A DNA stretch of 64,000 nt from Shewanella schlegeliana (GCF_016765635.1 NZ_JAESVD010000010.1:1-64000), one strand, 5' to 3'; shown: positions 17,853-27,322, counted from the stretch's first letter. The notes: a model not told the origin generated them from the letters alone. Numbers and translations: made by a program.

Positions 17853-18532
17853 TGGATTGGGAAGCCCTATGGCTATCGATTAAGCTCAGTAGTGTGACTG
17901 TGCTTATTTTGATCCCGCTAGCAATTTTAGCGGGGCGTTTTCTGGCTTATCGCCATTTTCGCGGTAAGTCTTGGGTCGAAGCCTTAGTTATGGTGCCCTT
18001 GGTGCTACCGCCTACGGTTATTGGTTACTACCTGCTGGTGGGGCTCGGCAGCGAGTCTTGGCTAGGTCGGCTGTTAGAGCAACTCTTGGGTCACCAACTG
18101 GTATTTCACTTCTCAGGCTTAGTGGTTGCCTCTATCTTAGTCAATATCCCCTTTGCCATTCAGCCAATTCAACGGGCATTCGAAGCAGTACCGGAAGATG
18201 TGCGCGATGCTGCCGCTTGTTGCGGTATGAGCCGACTTAAGGTGCTATTTAAGATTGAACTACCCATGGTGTGGCCTGGCGTATTAACCGCCATGGTGCT
18301 CTGTTTTTCCCATGTATTGGGTGAGTTTGGCGTGGTGCTGATGATGGGTGGCAATATCGCTGGTGAAACCAAGACTATTGCCATCTCGATATACGATAGC
18401 GTACAGGCATTTGATTTTGCCAGTGCGGGCAATATGTCGCTGGTATTGCTGCTGTTTGCGATTACCGTGTTGGCGTTAACGACCAGCTTGTCTCGCCGCG
18501 TTGGAGGAAAGCATGTCGCAAAGCGTCGCTGA
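17852..18532 (+). CDS. modB: Molybdate ABC transporter permease
   Basis: A 226-residue inner-membrane permease with about five transmembrane helices. The EAA-type cytoplasmic loop reads DAAACCGMSRLKVLFKIELPMVWPG near residue 113, where ModC docks; GEFGVVLMMGGNIAGETKT is the conserved ModB segment. Its ATG overlaps the modA stop (TAATG), and its last 20 bases overlap modC, indicating translational coupling. Confidence 0.95.
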   Translation: MDWEALWLSIKLSSVTVLILIPLAILAGRFLAYRHFRGKSWVEALVMVPLVLPPTVIGYYLLVGLGSESWLGRLLEQLLGHQLVFHFSGLVVASILVNIPFAIQPIQRAFEAVPEDVRDAAACCGMSRLKVLFKIELPMVWPGVLTAMVLCFSHVLGEFGVVLMMGGNIAGETKTIAISIYDSVQAFDFASAGNMSLVLLLFAITVLALTTSLSRRVGGKHVAKRR

Positions 18533-19628
18533 TCTATACTGCCGTATTAAGCAGACTAAGCATATCAAGCTTGATGCGGAGTTTACCTGTAAGGCGGGTG
18601 AAGTCTTAGCGGTAGTTGGCCCTTCAGGCGGCGGTAAGTCGACCCTGTTACGTATGATAGCGGGCCTAACGCTCCCTGAAAATGGAGAGATCCGCTATGG
18701 TGATAAGCCATGGTTTGAGCGCGAGCAGAGCATACAATTAACTCCGCAGCAGCGTCACTTAGGTTATGTGCCACAGCATTTTGGATTGTTTCCTAATCTC
18801 ACCGCTCTTGAAAACGTGGTAGCTGCACTGGATCATATCCCCAAAGCCGAGCGTGAAGCGCGTGCAAAGGACTGGCTTGAGCGAGTGAATCTACACGGTT
18901 TGCCCGATAGACTTCCGGCGCAACTTTCTGGCGGCCAGCGGCAACGTGTGGCACTGGCTCGCGCCTTGGCTCGTGAGCCTTCAGTATTGTTGCTTGATGA
19001 ACCCTTCTCTGCCGTCGATAGAGAAACACGAGAGCGTCTCTATCTCGAACTGGCTCGTCTTAAAGAGCAGTTAGCAATTCCTGTCATCATGGTGACTCAC
19101 GACTTGAATGAAGCCATGCTGTTAGCCGACAGCATGATCTTGATCAGCCAAGGTAAGATGCTACAGCAAGGTCGACCACGTGAAGTGCTGACCCGCCCAC
19201 GGGATGAGGCTGTGGCTAAACAGATGGGTCTGCGTAACATATTCGATGCCCATGTGATTGCTCAGGAAGAGGAGCGACAGATCACTTGGCTGAAATTTGG
19301 TGAGCACCTGATCGCCAGTACTTATTTTGAAAGTCTAGATGTGGGGACTAAGGTACGCTGGGTGATCCCCAATCAAGGGGTGCGCTTTAACTCGATTAAA
19401 AAGGGGCGTTTGTGTCGCAGCTTCAATAAACTCGATATTACAGTCGACTCTATGCTGGTTATGGGGGAGACGGTGCGAGTGCTGGCAAGTGTCGTTGGTG
19501 TTGCACATAAGATCCATGCCGAAGTACCGCTGCATTTAGCCCAGAAACTGGAGTTAACGGTCGGCACGCAAACGACTGTCGCGCTCAAATCTGAGCTTAT
19601 CCATATACTGGAAAAGTCGCCTTTTTAG
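18513..19628 (+). CDS. modC: Molybdate ABC transporter ATPase
   Basis: A 371-residue ABC ATPase. Walker A is GPSGGGKST (about 34-42), the signature is LSGGQRQRVALA (about 131-142) and Walker B is LLLDEPFSAVD (about 151-161). A C-terminal region of about 130 residues contains TOBE/MOP-like sequence that can bind oxyanion and inhibit transport. The ATG at 18513 follows GGAGG at 18503-18507. It is the last gene of the moa-mod unit. No strong terminator follows, only a GGGGA/TCCCC stem and an ATGCTT/AAGCAT palindrome near 19631-19664. Confidence 0.95.
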   Translation: MSQSVADLYCRIKQTKHIKLDAEFTCKAGEVLAVVGPSGGGKSTLLRMIAGLTLPENGEIRYGDKPWFEREQSIQLTPQQRHLGYVPQHFGLFPNLTALENVVAALDHIPKAEREARAKDWLERVNLHGLPDRLPAQLSGGQRQRVALARALAREPSVLLLDEPFSAVDRETRERLYLELARLKEQLAIPVIMVTHDLNEAMLLADSMILISQGKMLQQGRPREVLTRPRDEAVAKQMGLRNIFDAHVIAQEEERQITWLKFGEHLIASTYFESLDVGTKVRWVIPNQGVRFNSIKKGRLCRSFNKLDITVDSMLVMGETVRVLASVVGVAHKIHAEVPLHLAQKLELTVGTQTTVALKSELIHILEKSPF

Positions 19629-19749
19629 CTGGGGATTATCGGCATTTCCCCATGCTTTAAGCATATGATCAAAGTTTAATCTTTGCTCCATCTAGATGTT
19701 ATACACAATGACATAAACTAGGCTCATATATTGAGAGGAGTACTATTTT

Positions 19750-20100
19750 ATGTCTAAAAAATTAACGGGTTTAATCATGTTGTCGGCGGTATTAACGCTT
19801 CCAGCTTTCGCAGCTTACAATGGTCCAGGCCCTGCGACTCAGGTGAAGACGGCATCTGATGCAGCTAAAGCCAAAGATGATACTCCTGTTGAACTGACAG
19901 GCTATCTAGTGCAAAACTTAGGTGATCAGAAGTACCTTTTCCGTGATGAAAGCGGTGATGTAGAGGTTGAGATCGATAACGCACTTTGGCGTGATATTGA
20001 AGTATCGGATGACACTAAGGTGAAACTTGTCGGTGAAGTAGACGATGAGTGGCAAGGTATTGAAATAGAAATTGACAGCATACGTCTGGTTTCTGAATAA
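19750..20100 (+). CDS. YgiW/YdeI-type OB-fold periplasmic protein
   Basis: A 116-residue exported protein: signal peptide to about residue 21 (PAFA), then a single bacterial OB fold (VELTGYLVQNLGDQKYLFRDESGDVEVEID). It resembles E. coli YgiW/YdeI, small stress-tolerance proteins. GAGAGGAG precedes the ATG. Together with the next three genes it forms a likely operon (gaps 43, 3 and -32 bases). E. coli ygiW lies beside the QseBC two-component genes, and a comparable arrangement is seen here. Confidence 0.86.
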   Translation: MSKKLTGLIMLSAVLTLPAFAAYNGPGPATQVKTASDAAKAKDDTPVELTGYLVQNLGDQKYLFRDESGDVEVEIDNALWRDIEVSDDTKVKLVGEVDDEWQGIEIEIDSIRLVSE

Positions 20101-20143
20101 TCCTTTAAAGAAAGTGGTTTAGCGTTTTATTTTCGGAGGAGCC

Positions 20144-20665
20144 ATGGCTCGCTGGCTAGTTGGTTTGTTATTAGTATCTGGTAGCGCGTTTGCTGGACAA
20201 GGCTTGTATTCAGTACTCTCTTCGGGAAGCTATCCCTTGCCAATAGAGATGATGCAGCAGCTTGAGCAGCAGCATGAAGGCGTGATCTCCGAATTTGAAG
20301 CGGAAATCGAGAACGGTGAATTGATTTATGAATTCAAGATGATCGATCCACAGGCAAAAACCATTACAGAATATGAATATCGTGCGATAGATGGTAGTTT
20401 GAAAGAGCGCGGGGTAGGGCGTCTAAAGAGTGATGATAAAGACGAACTGGCTGGCGTTCTTGTGCTGCAACAAAACGGTCTATCGTTATCGGAAATGTTA
20501 ACCCTAGTGAATGAAGAAAGTAGCGGCCATATCGTTAAGGCTGAAGTCGATAATGATCTAGGGATCAGTTATATAGAACTTAAGATTCTCGATGTTGATG
20601 GTAAACGCCAGTTAGCCTTCGATATTGAAAACAAACAATTATTACCACTGCTCAAATGGGACTAG
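20144..20665 (+). CDS. Exported PepSY-like protein
   Basis: A 173-residue protein with a signal peptide (about 1-17, SAFA) and two repeats of a PepSY-like alpha/beta pattern: MMQQLEQQHEGVISEFEAEIENGELIYEFKMID near 30-65 and EMLTLVNEESSGHIVKAEVDNDLGISYIELKILD near 115-150. PepSY proteins often act in the periplasm as inhibitors or sensors next to two-component systems. GGAGGA precedes the ATG. It is followed after three bases by a response regulator. The domain assignment is by pattern only. Confidence 0.75.
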   Translation: MARWLVGLLLVSGSAFAGQGLYSVLSSGSYPLPIEMMQQLEQQHEGVISEFEAEIENGELIYEFKMIDPQAKTITEYEYRAIDGSLKERGVGRLKSDDKDELAGVLVLQQNGLSLSEMLTLVNEESSGHIVKAEVDNDLGISYIELKILDVDGKRQLAFDIENKQLLPLLKWD

Positions 20666-20668
20666 AAC

Positions 20669-21346
20669 ATGAAAATACTCATGGTTGAAGATGACGCGAC
20701 TACCATCGAATATGTCGTAAAGGGATTTGTTGAGCAAGGGCACAATATAGAAACAGCAACAGACGGACACCAAGGTTTACTGCTGGCAACCAGCATGAAG
20801 TATGACCTAATCATTTTAGATCGCATGTTACCCCAGTTAGATGGTTTGAAACTGCTAGCGGCGCTGCGCGCCACTGGTAGCCAAACACCAGTGTTGATCC
20901 TGTCTGCACTTAGTCATGTTGATGAGCGCGTTAAAGGCCTACGTGCAGGTGGCGATGACTACATGACCAAGCCTTTTGCTTTCTCTGAGCTATTGGTTCG
21001 TGCTGAAAAGCTGATGCAGCGCGGTGAATCTCAGCCTACGATTACCGATCTCAATGTCGGTCCGTTGACCATAGAGCTGTTGACACGCAAAGTGACCCTA
21101 GATGGACAAGAGATCTTGCTGCAGCCAAAAGAGTTTCAGTTACTTAAGTACCTAATGGAACATGTGAACCAAGTGATAAGCCGTACACTGCTATTTGAAG
21201 CTGTATGGGATTACCATTTTGATCCACGTACCAATGTTATCGACGTGCATATCGCCAAGCTAAGACGAAAGTTTGAAGAGTTAGGCCATGGTGAGTTAAT
21301 CGAAACTGTTCGAGGTGCTGGATATCGGTTACGCCAAGGGCATTAA
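20669..21346 (+). CDS. OmpR-family response regulator
   Basis: A 225-residue regulator. The receiver domain (1 to about 118) has the acidic pair in VEDDATT, phospho-acceptor Asp in IILDRMLP (near residue 51) and Lys in TKPF (near 101). The C-terminal winged helix (about 130-222) includes LLQPKEFQLLKYLMEH and DPRTNVIDVHIAKLRRK. It pairs with the overlapping histidine kinase. The targets probably include its own operon. Confidence 0.93.
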   Translation: MKILMVEDDATTIEYVVKGFVEQGHNIETATDGHQGLLLATSMKYDLIILDRMLPQLDGLKLLAALRATGSQTPVLILSALSHVDERVKGLRAGGDDYMTKPFAFSELLVRAEKLMQRGESQPTITDLNVGPLTIELLTRKVTLDGQEILLQPKEFQLLKYLMEHVNQVISRTLLFEAVWDYHFDPRTNVIDVHIAKLRRKFEELGHGELIETVRGAGYRLRQGH

Positions 21347-22652
21347 GCCCTATCAGAGTAGTGCCTGGCGCATTACCATCATATTCTCAGCCCTAGTAAC
21401 CGTCATTATTGGCACCTTGTTACTGGGGATGTATCGTCAGCTGATCAATGAACAAGAGCATCAGCTGGATCTACATCTCGACGCTGAAAAAACCCGCTAT
21501 CAACAGATGGCGCTGACCCTAGATAGGCGCAGTTTTGCGACTCAGGTTCGCGCTGCCGACCCCAAAGTTGCCTTGATTGTTTGGCGCGACTCCACCGATC
21601 TTATCGGCTCATTGAGTATGATCCCCGAAGATATGCCTATGTTACCGGAGAAGCGAGAGTTTCCAGTATTTACTGGTGGGCCGGAGAAGCTACATATCTT
21701 AACTGGTGGCATGGTGATGACCCGCTACGGTCCTATGCTGATTGCGACCCGTGTTGATCAGCTTGGTGCCCTTATCGATAAGTTTACCAATGCAGCCATT
21801 ACCGCGCTGATGCTGACCTTAGTGTTGACGTTAGCCTTGGGCTATCTGTTCTCTAAAGCTATTTTGCGCCGCTTGGTGCAGTACAACCGCTTAAGTAATC
21901 GAATTGAGCGAGGTCAATATTCGACGCGTTTGCCCGTGGGCTGGCGTGAAGATGAATTTGATATGCTTGCGCGGCAGTTTAATGGTGTGCTCGATGCTCT
22001 AGAGAAAAACCTCGCCGCTGTGCGTGGTGTGACCGATAACATCGCTCATGATCTGCGTACCCCGTTATCACATCTTCGTATTGGACTCGAGCAGTTACCG
22101 AGTAAGCCTACTGAGGAGCTTGAGGAGAGCTGTGCGATTCTCACCGAAGAGCTAGATCATTGTCTAGCGACTTTCGATGCCATGCTGTCGTTGACGCGCA
22201 TCGAAGAGGGACAGCAAACACTGGAGCTGCAAGAGGTAAGCTTAATCGAACTTAGCCAAGATCTATTTGAGATGGCGGAGGCGATGGCGGAGTTTAATGA
22301 GCAGTCGTTAAGGCTTACCACAGGTGAAGAGTTCCAGCTCAGTGGTGATAAGTATCTGCTATTTCAGGCGTTATTTAATTTGGTCGATAACGCGATCAAG
22401 TACTCCGGAGAAGGCGCCGAGATCTGTATTTCGCAGAACCGCAATGTTATCTCTATCCAAGATAATGGCCCAGGGATCCCCGAGGGCTCTCGCGACAAGG
22501 TGTTCGAGCGTTTGGTGCGTTTAGATCCTAGTCGCCACCACAAGGGCACGGGCTTAGGTTTATCTATGGTGAAGGCGATTCTGTCACGACATAATGCTAA
22601 AATAGCGCTAACCGATAATCAGCCTGGCCTAAAGGTGATTATCACTTTTTAG
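21315..22652 (+). CDS. Membrane sensor histidine kinase
   Basis: A 445-residue kinase with a transmembrane helix (about 20-42), a short periplasmic domain of about 110 residues, a second helix (about 155-178), HAMP (about 180-232), HisKA with the phospho-acceptor in IAHDLRTPLSHLR (about 245), and an HATPase domain with N box LVDNAIKY, G1 DNGPGI and G2 GTGLGLSMV. The start is uncertain: GTG at 21315 lies inside the regulator gene, and the first ATG falls after the first helix, so a non-ATG start is required. It is co-translated with the response regulator. Confidence 0.92.
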   Translation: MLDIGYAKGIKPYQSSAWRITIIFSALVTVIIGTLLLGMYRQLINEQEHQLDLHLDAEKTRYQQMALTLDRRSFATQVRAADPKVALIVWRDSTDLIGSLSMIPEDMPMLPEKREFPVFTGGPEKLHILTGGMVMTRYGPMLIATRVDQLGALIDKFTNAAITALMLTLVLTLALGYLFSKAILRRLVQYNRLSNRIERGQYSTRLPVGWREDEFDMLARQFNGVLDALEKNLAAVRGVTDNIAHDLRTPLSHLRIGLEQLPSKPTEELEESCAILTEELDHCLATFDAMLSLTRIEEGQQTLELQEVSLIELSQDLFEMAEAMAEFNEQSLRLTTGEEFQLSGDKYLLFQALFNLVDNAIKYSGEGAEICISQNRNVISIQDNGPGIPEGSRDKVFERLVRLDPSRHHKGTGLGLSMVKAILSRHNAKIALTDNQPGLKVIITF

Positions 22653-22659
22653 CCTAGTG

Positions 22660-23391
22660 ATGACTAAGCCGCTTCATGGCGTCTTAGCGGAAGCTCCATT
22701 TATGTATCAAGTCATTGCCGATGAGCGCGACTTTATCGTGATCAATAAGTCTGCCGAAGTGCATTTTCATAGCCAAGATGGCAGCGCTGGCGTTGTCGCG
22801 CAGGCCGAGGCAGATCTCGGCATTAAGCTTTACGCCGTACACAGGCTGGATACTCTGACCTCGGGGCTGATTATTCTCGCTAAATCGAGCGTAGCCGCTG
22901 CCGAGTTTACCCGTATGTTTTCAGCCCATTTAGTGCAGAAATACTATCTAGCGCTAGCAAAGGGCAAACCAAAGAAGAAGCAGGGCTGGGTCATCGGCGA
23001 TATGGCTAAGTCTCGTCGCAGTATGCATAAGTTACTGCGTAGCACCGACAATCCTGCAATCACTCAGTTTTTCTCTCACTCGATTGGAGAGGGAGAACGA
23101 CTATATCTGCTTAAGCCTCACAGCGGTAAGACTCATCAGCTAAGAGTGGCACTGGCAAGCATAGGTGTGCCGATCTTGGGTGATACTCTCTATGGTGGTG
23201 AAAGTGCCGATAGAGGCTATCTACACGCCTACAGCTTGCACTTTAGCTATCAAGGGCAAGAGTATGACTTTACCGCGCTACCCACTTCCGGACAGCTGTT
23301 TCAAGATACTGCCGTTAACCAGCAACTTAGCGTTTGGCAGCAGCCTCACCAATTAACTTGGCCAACGCTGAAAAAGGCGAGTACGAGTTAA
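22660..23391 (+). CDS. RluA-family RNA pseudouridine synthase
   Basis: A 243-residue single-domain enzyme without an S4 domain. The catalytic Asp is in HRLDTLTSGL (about 62-71), and the KTHQLRVAL motif is at about 155-163. It isomerises uridine to pseudouridine in rRNA or tRNA; the exact target is not evident. It begins seven bases after the kinase stop and may be transcribed with that operon. A GTG directly before the ATG is an alternative start. Confidence 0.88.
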   Translation: MTKPLHGVLAEAPFMYQVIADERDFIVINKSAEVHFHSQDGSAGVVAQAEADLGIKLYAVHRLDTLTSGLIILAKSSVAAAEFTRMFSAHLVQKYYLALAKGKPKKKQGWVIGDMAKSRRSMHKLLRSTDNPAITQFFSHSIGEGERLYLLKPHSGKTHQLRVALASIGVPILGDTLYGGESADRGYLHAYSLHFSYQGQEYDFTALPTSGQLFQDTAVNQQLSVWQQPHQLTWPTLKKASTS

Positions 23392-23420
23392 TAAGGTTAT
23401 CTCTTTGTTTTTCAGGCTCT

Positions 23421-23460
23421 GAGATAAGTTAACAACTTGATGCACCCTGTCGCTTATCTC
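23421..23460. other. Inverted repeat upstream of coaD
   Basis: GAGATAAG (23421-23428) and CTTATCTC (23453-23460) form an eight-base stem with a 24-base loop, followed by GGCTTTT. It may be a weak terminator for the pseudouridine synthase gene. Confidence 0.4.
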
Positions 23461-23586
23461 GGCTTTTGCATTCACAATTCACTCAATAACGAGTAGGATA
23501 GGGGCCTTAAAAAGTCCTAATCATTGGGCTATGAATTTCAAGGTAGTTCAGACTGCTAAGTTATAACTTTAAGGGTAGACTTTAAC

Positions 23587-24066
23587 GTGCATAAGCGAGC
23601 CATATATCCTGGAACATTTGACCCAGTTACTAATGGTCATGCCGATTTGATTGAGCGTGCGGCAAATCTATTTGAGCATGTCATCATAGGCATTGCGGCA
23701 AACCCTTCTAAGCAGCCAAGATTTACCCTTGCAGAGCGAGTCGAGTTACTCAAAACGGTTACTGCACACCTAGATAATGTCGAGGTGGTGGGTTTTAGTG
23801 GCCTGTTGGTTGACTTTGCAAAGGAACAAAATGCCAGCGTGTTGGTAAGGGGCCTACGTGCGGTATCTGACTTTGAGTATGAATTTCAGCTAGCCAACAT
23901 GAATCGTCGTCTGAGCCCTGATCTTGAGAGCGTATTTTTAACACCGGCGGAAGAGAATTCATTTATCTCATCGACCCTAGTGAAAGAGGTCGCGCTTCAT
24001 GGTGGTGATGTGAGTCAGTTTGTTCACGTTGAAGTGGCAAACGCATTAACAAACAAGGCAAAGTAG
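23587..24066 (+). CDS. coaD: Phosphopantetheine adenylyltransferase
   Basis: A 159-residue nucleotidyltransferase of coenzyme A synthesis (4'-phosphopantetheine plus ATP to dephospho-CoA). Motifs: YPGTFDPVTNGHADLI (7-22) with the T/HxGH nucleotide site, VRGLRAVSDFEYEFQLANMNR (about 88-108) and ISSTLVKE. The length is typical. The start codon is GTG. It is followed after six bases by the Wzi-like gene. Confidence 0.97.
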   Translation: MHKRAIYPGTFDPVTNGHADLIERAANLFEHVIIGIAANPSKQPRFTLAERVELLKTVTAHLDNVEVVGFSGLLVDFAKEQNASVLVRGLRAVSDFEYEFQLANMNRRLSPDLESVFLTPAEENSFISSTLVKEVALHGGDVSQFVHVEVANALTNKAK

Positions 24067-24072
24067 TTGTCC

Positions 24073-25572
24073 ATGCTTAAGTTTATCAAGTTTTATGCGG
24101 TTAGATTCCTATCCGTCTTAGCCTTAGCCTTCTCTGGGGCCAGCATTGCCGCACCTTGGGTCGATACCTCTGACATCTATCTCAGAGCCGATATCCAAGC
24201 TCTTGCCGATGCGGGTGTCATTACCGTTCCTGTTAATACCTATCCCTTGATGTGGTCAGGAATTGGTGGCGACTTGGCCAAGGTTGAGCCTTCGACGCTG
24301 AGCCCTGCATTGGTCGAGGCCTTTTCCCGTGTTAATTATTACTATCGCAATGCGGTCGATAATCGTGGCAATGTCAGCGTAAAGCTGGCGGCAGCGAGCG
24401 ATCCGGCACGTTTTCAGCACTTCGGCTCAGACTATCGTGAGAAGGGTGAAGTCGCCACTTCTTACGAGTATTTAGGTGAAAGGTTTGCCTATAAGGTCTC
24501 GGCATCGGCGAATTATGATCCAGTAGATGGTAAAGAGTTTCGTTTCGATGACTCCTATCTTGCCATGGCGATGGGCAACTGGATGTTTACCTTCGGTGCT
24601 GTCGAGCAGTGGTGGGGACCTGGGTTTGATTCATCGTTACATAAGTCGAATAACGCGAGGCCAATGCCTTCGCTAATGCTGAGCCGCAATAATGCGCAGG
24701 CATTTGAGACGCCTTGGTTATCATGGCTTGGCCCTTGGACATTTACCGCTGGAGTCAGCATGTTCGAAGAGGAGCGTTATGCTCCCCACACGCTGTTATG
24801 GAATTTCCGCGGCTCTATTCGTCCGTTTAGACAGTTAGAGATTGGCTTATCTTGGACCACGCAATTTTGTGGTGAAGGCCAGGAGTGTAGCTGGGAAAGC
24901 GCATTTAAGTCGATCACCGGTCAGCGCGATTGCCGCGCCGATAACGTAGAAGAGTTTGGTTGCAGTAACTACGGCAACCAGATGGCGGGCTACGATATCC
25001 GCTTTAGCGACACTTGGTACAATGTGCCATTCGGCGTTTACTACGAGAGAACCTGTGAAGATGCTAAAAGCTCTGCACCATGGGATATCGTAGATTGTGG
25101 CTCGATGTTTGGTGCTGATACCCGTTTTAATCTAGATGGTCAGCAATATAAGTTGTTCCTCGAGTATACCGACACCATGGTGTTCTGTGGTGAAGATGAA
25201 AATGCCTTCAACTGTTTCTATGAGCACTCGACTTACCGCAGTGGTTCTCGTTACTACGGTCGCGCCTTAGGCAGCACTTATGACAGTGATGCTAATGTGT
25301 ATGTACTTGGCTTGATTGGTCAGTTTGCTAACAGTAAGGGCTTCACCTCCTTGCTACGTTATGCACAGCTCAATAAAGATGGTAAAAGCCCGACCCATGG
25401 TTGGGCGCCACAGCCTCTTAAAGAGGACTTGCTGATGCTTGAACTCAGTTATCGTATGCCCATTTGGAAGGGAATGATGAGTGTTGGTGGGACAGTATCT
25501 CAATCTGAATTTGAGGTGCAAGAGAACGAAACGAATGCCACCGTATTCAGTACTTATGAGTACAAGTTCTAA
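24073..25572 (+). CDS. Wzi-family outer-membrane capsule assembly protein
   Basis: A 499-residue exported protein with a signal peptide (about 1-27, SIAA), then a periplasmic-facing N-terminal part (DIYLRADIQALADAGVI) and a long beta-barrel-like region rich in alternating aromatic strands, ending in a C-terminal Phe (YEYKF) as outer-membrane proteins do. The family anchors capsule or assembles surface polysaccharide. The central part is cysteine-rich (for example FCGEGQECSW and NCFYEH), which is unusual for a barrel. The ATG at 24073 is taken; a TTG at 24067 has the better-spaced AAGG. A terminator follows. Confidence 0.88.
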   Translation: MLKFIKFYAVRFLSVLALAFSGASIAAPWVDTSDIYLRADIQALADAGVITVPVNTYPLMWSGIGGDLAKVEPSTLSPALVEAFSRVNYYYRNAVDNRGNVSVKLAAASDPARFQHFGSDYREKGEVATSYEYLGERFAYKVSASANYDPVDGKEFRFDDSYLAMAMGNWMFTFGAVEQWWGPGFDSSLHKSNNARPMPSLMLSRNNAQAFETPWLSWLGPWTFTAGVSMFEEERYAPHTLLWNFRGSIRPFRQLEIGLSWTTQFCGEGQECSWESAFKSITGQRDCRADNVEEFGCSNYGNQMAGYDIRFSDTWYNVPFGVYYERTCEDAKSSAPWDIVDCGSMFGADTRFNLDGQQYKLFLEYTDTMVFCGEDENAFNCFYEHSTYRSGSRYYGRALGSTYDSDANVYVLGLIGQFANSKGFTSLLRYAQLNKDGKSPTHGWAPQPLKEDLLMLELSYRMPIWKGMMSVGGTVSQSEFEVQENETNATVFSTYEYKF

Positions 25573-25588
25573 GAAAGTTTAATAAGAT

Positions 25589-25621
25589 AGCCAATGCCTA
25601 AGAAGCGTTGGCTTTTTTTTA
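25589..25621 (+). terminator. Rho-independent terminator
   Basis: Stem AGCCAA / TTGGCT with an inner GC pair, then an eight-base T run. Confidence 0.88.
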
Positions 25622-25753
25622 TTTCGATAGATTTTGAGTTCGGGGCTGCGGCTTAAGCACCTCTGGAGCTCAATTTACGCCCATTGACTAAAAATTACAT
25701 CATTATGGGTTAGATTAAGCTAGTGTTTTTATTTTTGATTATCTGTACGTTAC

Positions 25754-25778
25754 AACAGAAACTAAATTCGTTTCTGTT
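25754..25778 (+). promoter_or_regulatory. Hairpin in the leader of the glycosyltransferase operon
   Basis: A perfect nine-base stem AACAGAAAC / GTTTCTGTT with a seven-base loop, followed by TTTAAAG, 117 bases before the GT2 start. It is terminator-like and could be an attenuator or operator. The rest of the 25622-25894 gap shows nothing clear. Confidence 0.5.
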
Positions 25779-25894
25779 TTAAAGAGAGTCGGTGGTGCGA
25801 AGTAGAGGAAAGCTTTAATTTCCCTGAACTCATCGGCAATAAATTGAGCTCTTTGTAATGGTTTCAGGTCTAACAACTTTTTGGAGTAAGTATT

Positions 25895-26626
25895 TTGATT
25901 TCAGTCGTAATTCCTGCAAAAGACGAGCAAGCTAATATTGGCCCTTTAGTGGAAGAGATCCATCGAGCCCTAAAAGACAAGACGCCCTTCGAAGTGATTG
26001 TTGTGGATGACGGCAGTAACGATGATACCTTCGGAGAGTTGCTACGTACGGGCGAGCGCCTCGGTTGCTCGACTAAGGCGATTCGCCATGAAAAAAGCAC
26101 CGGACAGAGTACCGCTCTGCATACTGGTGTACAGCATGCTAGTGGTGACATTATCGCGACACTCGATGCCGATGGTCAAAATGATCCGGCAGATATTCCT
26201 GCCATGCTAGATCTTATTCCAACCATGACCCATAACGACTTTTGTATCGCAGGTTATCGTAAAAACCGCAAAGATACTGCTTGGAAACGTTTCCAGTCTC
26301 GTGTGGCCAATAAGGTGCGCGACGGCCTACTCGGTGATGGCGTACCCGATACTGGCTGTGGTTTAAAGGTGTTTCCAAAGGCGAGCTTCTTGAAACTGCC
26401 CTATTTCGATCATATGCATCGCTATATCCCTGCACTTATTCGTCGTCACGGCGGAGAAGTTAAGGTATCAATCGTTAACCATAGAGACCGTATGGAAGGT
26501 GAGTCTAAATACACCGCATGGAATCGTGTCTGGGTGGGGATTGTCGATATCCTAGGGGTTATGTGGCTAAACCGCAGAACCCGTTTGCCTAATGTGGTGA
26601 AGACTGAGACTACACAGGCTCAATAG
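25895..26626 (+). CDS. Family 2 glycosyltransferase (dolichol-phosphate mannosyltransferase type)
   Basis: A 243-residue GT-A enzyme: SVVIPAKDEQANIGPL at the N-terminus, VVDDGSNDDT (about 36-45) and the metal-binding LDADGQNDP (about 90-98). It lacks the C-terminal membrane helices of ArnC or GtrB. It probably transfers a sugar from a nucleotide donor to a lipid phosphate carrier, supplying the GT39 enzyme downstream. The start is TTG with GGAG eight bases upstream. It is in an operon with the VTT and GT39 genes. Confidence 0.92.
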   Translation: MISVVIPAKDEQANIGPLVEEIHRALKDKTPFEVIVVDDGSNDDTFGELLRTGERLGCSTKAIRHEKSTGQSTALHTGVQHASGDIIATLDADGQNDPADIPAMLDLIPTMTHNDFCIAGYRKNRKDTAWKRFQSRVANKVRDGLLGDGVPDTGCGLKVFPKASFLKLPYFDHMHRYIPALIRRHGGEVKVSIVNHRDRMEGESKYTAWNRVWVGIVDILGVMWLNRRTRLPNVVKTETTQAQ

Positions 26627-26628
26627 CG

Positions 26629-27294
26629 ATGAAGCGTTTAGCTAAAACATTATTGGTCATCACCATACTGCTATTGCTGATGTTTGCTGCTCAGCAAGGC
26701 TTATTCGAACATCTGACCGATAGCAACTGGGTAGGCAATTACGTCGAAAAGAACGGTAATAGCGCCTTGGTGGTCGTGTTTCTTATGGGGGCTGCATTCA
26801 CCAGTGTGGGGGGGCCTCGTCAAGTTATCGCCGTTGTATTTGGCTTCGCTTTAGGCGGCGTTTATGGGGCATTGCTGGGCACGGCATCGGCACTGCTTGG
26901 CTGTGTGATCACCTTTTATTTTGCCAGGTTGACCTTCAGAAGCAGCCTTAAGAAGCGCTTTAAAGATAAACTATTCCGTTTTGAGCGGCTGATAATCCAT
27001 CGTACTTTTTTAAAGGTACTGATGATTCGATTACTGCCTATCGGTAGTAACGCTTTAACTAACTTATTGGCAGGCTCTACTCATGTGAGTGCGTGGAAGT
27101 TCTTTTTAGGTAGTGGCGTAGGTTACATCCCGCAGATGCTTATCTTTAGTTTTGCTGGTGCAGGCATAGGCTTGTCGGATCATAACAGTTTGATCATCAG
27201 CATAGTGCTGTTTATTTTCTCATCTCTGATTGGCGCTTACCTGTATAAAACTCGGCTGCGTAAACAGGTGGGTGAGATAGTTACCGATGAATAA
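26629..27294 (+). CDS. VTT/TMEM64-family inner-membrane protein
   Basis: A 221-residue membrane protein with about five to six hydrophobic segments. The family motif region GGPRQVIAVVFGFALGGVYGALLGTASALLG (about 62-92) and RLLPIGSNALTNLLAG (about 138-153) match VTT (SNARE-associated) proteins of the DedA/TVP38 superfamily, which include undecaprenyl-phosphate and phospholipid flippases. A lipid-carrier flippase fits its place between GT2 and GT39. This role is inference. It starts two bases after the GT2 stop. Confidence 0.86.
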   Translation: MKRLAKTLLVITILLLLMFAAQQGLFEHLTDSNWVGNYVEKNGNSALVVVFLMGAAFTSVGGPRQVIAVVFGFALGGVYGALLGTASALLGCVITFYFARLTFRSSLKKRFKDKLFRFERLIIHRTFLKVLMIRLLPIGSNALTNLLAGSTHVSAWKFFLGSGVGYIPQMLIFSFAGAGIGLSDHNSLIISIVLFIFSSLIGAYLYKTRLRKQVGEIVTDE

Positions 27295-27322
27295 CAATCT
27301 ATAACAACAAGGTTTAATCAAA

